Source of the DNA: Bigelowiella natans CCMP2755
Taxonomy: Eukaryota > Cercozoa > Chlorarachniophyceae
NCBI GenBank assembly: GCA_000320545.1
Contig: ADNK01002523.1
Location: forward strand, 1 to 40,000
Direction of reading: 5' to 3'
Length of the DNA stretch: 40,000 nt
A program made the position numbers and the translations under genes. Positions 34,604-40,000 of the stretch are shown here, piece after piece. Each line of letters opens with the position of its first letter. Position 1 is the stretch's first letter. A model generated the notes under the pieces. The model was not told where the DNA came from, did not search any database, and saw nothing but the letters and a program-made list of their open reading frames with translations.

Positions 34604-36942
34604 TCATACTGGAAGATTCATTCGTTGAGTACAAGGTAGAGTGCTTTCTACCATAACAGGAACAGACATTTCTATCGATGTTGCGACGACCAAACTTGCC
34701 ATGGCCTCGACTAACATCTTTTGCTGATAATCTACACAAATTAAGAAAACAATTTTTTTTTTTTCATATTTCAGACGGTAACTCACTCACTAATACCTTG
34801 CATTCGAAAACAACAAAACTTTGTCGATTTTTTTTCCAAAACCTAAAATTTTAGTCCTATGTGATAAGATAGTCGAATTGAGTGGTAATTGCGATACCAC
34901 CATGAGATCATTATGTTCCGCAATTCCTCCAAAGAATGAGGGTATTTTTCCGTCTGGAATTAGTTTCTAATGCAGAGTTGCGTCAATAATTCAGCAGATA
35001 TATTTTACCAACATTGTTAGTATTAAGAATAAGAACACCAGGAGCGCCTGTTTTGGGTCTTCAGAAAGTAATTTAATTTTGTTTTGAACATTCCGTGGTA
35101 GCAATGGCTTCACCATTGAATATCTATTAATTCAATTGTTCAGCTATTGATAAAAAATTGAAAAATGATAAAATCAATACAGGTTTCTCAATATCATTGA
35201 TGTTGGTCCAACTAGGATCAGCTGATGGAGGCATACAAGTTAGATTCCGAAGGAAAAATAATATTATGCTTACCGCAATTCGATCAGGATACAGTTCCAA
35301 AAACACCTAATAACATATCATATTCTTGCACAATATTCTAATGTAGATTATAGTTTTACTTTCATAAGCACCCTCATGAAACTGAATTGCATCAACTGAC
35401 GCATGGACATATCCTGAGCATCTACAAGAAGTAAAAACAACCATATCGAAGTATTCATGCAATTCTTCTATTGTTTGAATTGAATTTACCTGCAACTAAT
35501 ACAAATTGTGAGACTCCTGGTGGCAAGATACGAAGTCCCTGTGTAGTTAGATATGTATTTCTGTGCACTAATTTGACTGTCCTATATTCCACGTTTCAGA
35601 TTGAAAGGTATTTAGGTGTCACAAATGGTGCGAAACGAAAAAGAGAAGGTTCAAAGGTACCCATTCTAGCATCCATATATGTGCTCTGGTCTCTGCATCA
35701 AGATCTATTTTCCACCACTGCAAGGACGAGTATCTTGAGCGTTGATTAGATTTCTCAATCACTTAGAATTATTACATTTTTCCTGCTATTCCGGACCCAC
35801 AAGATAGGACGGCCATATATGTCAAAATCACGCCTTACAGGAATTAGATTCATCACCCAAGTAGGAAAATAGTGCGGTAAAGCTACCAATATAAGGCTCC
35901 ACTCCGATAAATATCATGAACATCCTTGGGAATCTTTTTGTTTCCAGAATCTAGATGTTTATTGGAAAACGTTCTCGGCAATGTCATTCACTGCGATTTA
36001 AGACTGACCTGCATGGCTCGGAAACACTTCTTCTACCTTGTATTTCTCCCGAACTTTACAAACCTTAAGAAACCCAAATAATATTCTATGGCTAGTTTTA
36101 AGGCACTTCCTTGATCCTGCTATGGTTTTTCATATAAAATTTCGATCTTCCACTGGAAATCATTGAGGATGTCAAAGCAAATCGAACGTGTTCGATGCGT
36201 GATACTATAAACAAAAGTTTGGACAATGTAGCTTAAAAATGAAATTACCTCGCACAGTTTCTTTAGAGTATATTCAAAGCTACGCATGACCTTCTCATCG
36301 TCTTTGCTAACACACCGTCCATACTTATATTGACATTCAAATTTGTGCATTTCATACGCTTATGTCAACCATGCTCTTGTCATGACTATTCGAAGATATT
36401 CTGATGTCCAGGTTGTGTCTAGCAATTTCTTTGATCCTGGATAGAGTTTCAGAAGTTACGAAAGAAATTGTGAGTAGTTTTAGTCAGTCCGTTCACTGGA
36501 GTACGTGGGAATGTTTGCGGTAATGCGGTAATCCCACCTCCTCCCTCAGTCGATTGATTTCTTTCTTCTCTGGGTAGCCTTTTGTGTACCCGAATGGAGG
36601 CGACAGCGAGATCTCCTTGTTCCTGTCCACCCCATCATAAATTACTTTTTGCATTTTGTGGTTCACCAGCGCATCAAAGTTCCGACGCCAGCTGCCATCC
36701 ATGTTGAAATGGATGGCATTATTTATGTGCGACAATTGCTCTATAAATACATTTTGCCGAGGTACCGATGTATGGTTAACAGCGCTTACAAAATGTTTTA
36801 TACTTTCCTTTTCTCACTGCGACATCGGCTAACCAGTGTGTTTTATTTATTTGCAAAAAAAATAAAATCTCGCATTTCCTACAGATTCTTTTCACCAACA
36901 AACCAGCTCCCCTAGCAATTTCAATCGCTTTGTTGTCATCAT
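34604..36942 (-). CDS. Sec14-like CRAL-TRIO lipid-transfer protein
   Basis: Predicted to bind and exchange phosphatidylinositol or other lipids between membranes. Exons (minus): 36942–36904, 36738–36538, 36323–36249, 36063–36009, 35950–35887, 35833–35776, 35717–35661, 35538–35490, 35421–35360, 35306–35274, 35221–35181, 35123–35039, 34966–34843 and 34731–34604; exactly 356 residues. A CRAL-TRIO N-terminal helix region (VMRSFEYTLKKLCEVCKVRE) leads to the lipid-binding domain: LYWRDFDIYGRPILWVRNSR, GLRILPPGVSQFVLVADAQD, VFLELYPDRIALILVGP, MVKPLLPRNVQNKIKLL, and the end motif GKIPSFFGGIAEHND. The first exon is weakly supported because the N-terminus is not conserved in the family. Its ATG pair overlaps the AP2M start on the other strand. 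The intron 36324–36537 has a less typical acceptor, chosen because it alone keeps the frame. Confidence 0.9.
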
Positions 36943-39666
36943 GGTACGAACTGAAAACCTCTTTTCATTTGTTGGTATGTCATACATGAACGAAATGATT
37001 TGATAAATGTTGTATCATCATTGTCTTCACGAAAAAAGTAATATGTGGTTGGTGCTTCCGATGATTGCCATTTGCATTTGTTAATTAATCAATGAATTCA
37101 TAACAACCCTCCATCCATTTTGTGCACCTTTGAAGATCGACTCAATCTTCATGGTAAGTTCAACAAATATTGATGCAATAGCCTACAAATACACGTTTCA
37201 TTAATAACAAGGAAATGTTGATGAAATTATTGAAACATAGGCTAACGAACGTGGGGATAGAATCGTTGAACGCTATTATCGAGGAGTGAGCAATAAACAG
37301 AGCATTCGGGCGTTTAGGTCACTGTTTGGCAGTAAATGTAATGAAATGGTCACATTTGATAGATGAACTTGAAATATGAAGGCATCAATTTATTGCAACC
37401 AAGAAGCTGACGAAGCCAGTTATTCGAATAGATGATACAACATTCTTCCACATTAAAGTGGTATGTAAAAACTTTTTAATTCTCTGCTTTTATCTAATAG
37501 CATGTGTATTTCAGGATGATGTCCATCTAGGAGCTAGCTCCAAAGAAAATTGTAATCCTGCACTCGTCTTCGAATTTCTCTATGCTATAGCAGGCTTGTT
37601 CAGGGAATACTTTACTAAGATTAACCCTTCAAACGTTCGCGACAATTTTGTTCTTGTGTACGAACTGTTAGATGAGTGCATGGACAACGGTAATGGCACT
37701 TCCACATGCAATTGCTAATTGAAATATGCTAGAATGTGGCACCTAGGTTATCCTCAAATTACAGCTGTGGAGATCCTGAAGAGTTTTATAAGACTTGCTG
37801 GCGAGTCACGGTCCATTCTATAATCTTTGGATCAAGGATTCATTTCAATCATTTTAAAATTTCGCTAACATCAGAGCACTCACCAGACAAGAGGCAAAAA
37901 TTAAGAAGGCTTTGACAAAAACAATTACTGGTGTTAATGAATGGCGCCCGAACAAAGATCTCGTTTATGAGAAAAACGAGGTCCATGAAAATCTAAGCTT
38001 CATACTCGCTTTGCGTTTGACATCTTAAGCATAATTAAAAAGTTGACTCCTACATTTCAGGTATTCATTGACGCATTGGAGAGTGTGAATGTTTTACAAT
38101 CAACTAAAGGTAATAATAGTGGTACGTGATGGCAGAAACATATTTCAGAATAAAAATTAATTCTACTAAAAAAATACAGGAAACATTTTGAGGGCGGATG
38201 TTACAGGACAGGTATATATAAAAATAACACTGAACAAAATGTGACATAGTATTGTCAGGTAATCATGAAAACAAAGCTTTCTGGAACACCGACATGCAAA
38301 TTTGGAATGAACGACAAGGTTCTCTACAGTAGTTAGTATTAATCCCTATGTGGTCAGTTAGGAATAGCAATCCAATATCCAATTGTAATGTTGAATATCT
38401 CTAGGTCCGTCTTAGAAAAGAGGCATCGGAAGGGAAGCTGCGTCGAGCGGTGTTGATACTGCATTTGTCTACCTAATAATAATCTAATTGGGACATGGAT
38501 GTAGGTAAAAGTGGTATCCCTGGACGATGTTACATTGTAAGTAAGCTGTGACTGTGTGAAAATATCCAGTGTTAATATGATCTGTTAGATACTAAACAAG
38601 AAGCACTTTTTATTTTTTTAGTCATCGATGTGTTCGACTTTCCAAATTCGATCAAGATCGTACAATTACTTTTGTGCCTCCAGGTAGAAGTTGTTAACAT
38701 GTGTAAGATTTGCAGTTAATTCCCTCATAAAGTTGGTGTAACACATCTACCAGATGGAGAATTCGAACTCATGAAATATAGAGTCACCAGCGAGGTAATG
38801 CTGTGCCGCTTTTTTTTTACTGAAAATAATAGTTTCCTTTTGTAGGTCCTCCTTCCATTCCGTGTAATCGCGATTGTGAATGAGAAAGGCCGTAATCGTG
38901 TTGAATACGACGTAAAGATTAAACCAAAATTCAAGGAACAGGTACCAAACACATGTATTCTACTGAATTTATTTTGATAGAAATCAATTGGGTTATCGGT
39001 ACATAGCTCGTGGCAAATGATGTAGTGGTTAAGATTCCAGTACCACCGAACGCCACTGCAAAACAAAAGCATATTAAGGTTAAGATGAGTAGCATATCTA
39101 TCATTAACTCTTGGCAGCCTAAACACAAAACTCTACGTGATTTGTAGGTGAGATCGGGCAAAGCAAAGTATTATCCAACTCACAATGCAATTGTGTGGAA
39201 GTTCCGGCGGTTTCTGGGGTCAGCAAAAAATGGGTATAATGCTGTCCACTACGCAGACCTCCTGTTTACAGTACTTCATATGAGGTTTCTAAATAGATAT
39301 CGTCTTCAAGCTGAAGTCCATCGACTTCATAGTGTAAAAGAAACTCCATGGGTTCGCCCGCCAATCACTCTCCAATTCACTGTAAGTCCACGAGCGGCGA
39401 TCATATCTTTTCCCTGATGGCAACTGTCCCCCTAGGTTCCTATGTTTACCTCTTCTGGATTTCATGTCCGATTCCTTAAAGTTATCGAAAACACTGGGTA
39501 AGATTTTTCCCTAAATGAAGAATTGCAGATTACGTACGATCACATGGAAATCTCAAAACTACTAACTGAGGATACATGATTTATGAAAAATTACATTGAC
39601 AGGTACTCAACTGTAAAATGGGTCCGTTACATTACAAGAGCTGGGCAGTATCAAATTAGAATCTAG
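36941..39666 (+). CDS. AP2M1: AP-2 complex subunit mu (clathrin adaptor)
   Basis: Medium subunit of the clathrin adaptor AP-2, which reads YxxPhi sorting signals at the plasma membrane. Twenty exons: 36941–36943, 37136–37153, 37241–37348, 37404–37460, 37515–37689, 37747–37804, 37875–37980, 38061–38109, 38180–38211, 38259–38318, 38405–38449, 38505–38536, 38622–38683, 38754–38794, 38846–38941, 39007–39078, 39148–39233, 39297–39381, 39436–39497 and 39603–39666; exactly 436 residues (animal AP2M1 is 435). The longin-like domain starts IDSIFMANERGDRIVERYYR and includes NFVLVYELLDECMDNG. A linker Thr, in the ITGVNEWR context, matches the site phosphorylated in animals. The mu-homology domain has CKFGMNDK, CVRLSKFDQDRTI, FVPPDGEFELMKYR, and KWVRYITRAGQYQIR at the end, keeping the Trp and Arg of the signal-binding pocket. 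The end resembles AP-2 more than AP-1. The start exon is the ATG alone. Confidence 0.95.
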
Positions 39667-40000
39667 ACACTCTAGATCATTTCAGTTACATTATCCAATC
39701 AATTTGCACAATGTCAAAGTGCCACAGGTACTAGGGAGATAAGCATGTGTCACAGCATCGATGCATTTGCACAGGTGTTTTGAATGCAGAAGGCAGTGAT
39801 AGAAGCAATTTATATCATACGAATGTTTGGTTCTTGCTTTTTGCTTGCTATAATCGTTAATTTCGCCATTAAGTACATCTAAACATGTGTATGTATGCCG
39901 TGCATTCTCGTGCACAAACAAATTGATATCATGCACACCTGCACGCACGTTGCGTTTGTCCAGCGTGTTGGGCCTCTGATCTAACAGTGCATGTGGCCGC
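39667..40000. other. 3' flank of AP2M
   Basis: No gene seen. The sequence is again rich in GCAT/TGCA words (for example TCGATGCATTTGCAC near 39757), like the other 3' spacers, but has no copy of the 14-mer. Confidence 0.55.

Noticed and set aside
36249-36440. Apparent in-frame TAA in the Sec14-like N-terminal region, suggesting a pseudogene or reassigned stop
   Set aside because: A splice from 36538 to 36323 (acceptor AG at 36324–36325) skips it, keeps phase exactly, and yields a continuous 356-residue Sec14 protein.
37241-37331. AP2M donor at 37331 (GTAAAT)
   Set aside because: It puts the next exon out of frame; the donor at 37348 keeps phase and gives 436 residues.
1-40000. tRNA or rRNA genes
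   Set aside because: No sequence with a convincing tRNA B-box and cloverleaf, and no conserved rRNA stretch, was seen by eye.

Overview
This is a nuclear window from an intron-rich eukaryote. Ten or eleven protein-coding genes are split by conventional GT–AG introns, and no bacterial-style operon or long unbroken ORF explains the sequence. The gene set includes a plastid-type 2-oxoglutarate/malate translocator relative and an AlgH (UPF0301) protein beside universal eukaryotic RNA-processing and endocytosis genes. Together with the small gene spacing (about 4 kb per gene), this suggests a photosynthetic protist such as a chlorarachniophyte, cryptophyte or stramenopile. I cannot name the species. 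All gene models were spliced by eye from homology, reading-frame phase and splice sites. For most genes the exon lengths sum exactly to an open frame of the size usual for the family.

Layout: the left edge to about 3.2 kb holds a RhoGAP protein (minus), probably continuing off the window. 5.3–8.6 kb is a DASS-family carboxylate transporter (minus). 9.0–12.9 kb is a CID + RRM protein of the SCAF4/SCAF8/Nrd1 type (plus). 13.8–18.8 kb is the lariat debranching enzyme DBR1 in about 18 ex­ons (minus). 19.9–21.6 kb is the U4/U6 snRNP protein PRP31 (minus). 22.1–25.6 kb is RNA polymerase III subunit RPC4 (plus). 26.5–31.3 kb is a SAP plus C-terminal J-domain protein and a coiled-coil block just upstream that is either its own gene or its N-terminal half (minus). 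32.0–33.8 kb is a membrane-anchored AlgH-domain protein (plus). 34.6–36.9 kb is a Sec14/CRAL-TRIO lipid-transfer protein (minus). 36.9–39.7 kb is the AP-2 complex mu subunit (plus).

How the genes relate: four neighbours (SCAF-like, DBR1, PRP31, RPC4) all act in transcription or pre-mRNA processing. The last pair (Sec14-like and AP2M) both concern membrane traffic and sit head to head with start codons that appear to overlap. No operon-like cooperation is implied.

Non-coding structure: introns left of about 32 kb are full of simple repeats (TA, TG, GA/CT, TAC, GAT), which nearly vanish to the right. Spacers downstream of gene 3' ends are rich in GCATGC/CTAG palindromes, and one exact 14-bp palindrome recurs in three of them. 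Divergent promoter spacers lack it. I see no CRISPR array, transposon, rRNA or tRNA, and no evidence of a new multi-gene defence or metabolic system.
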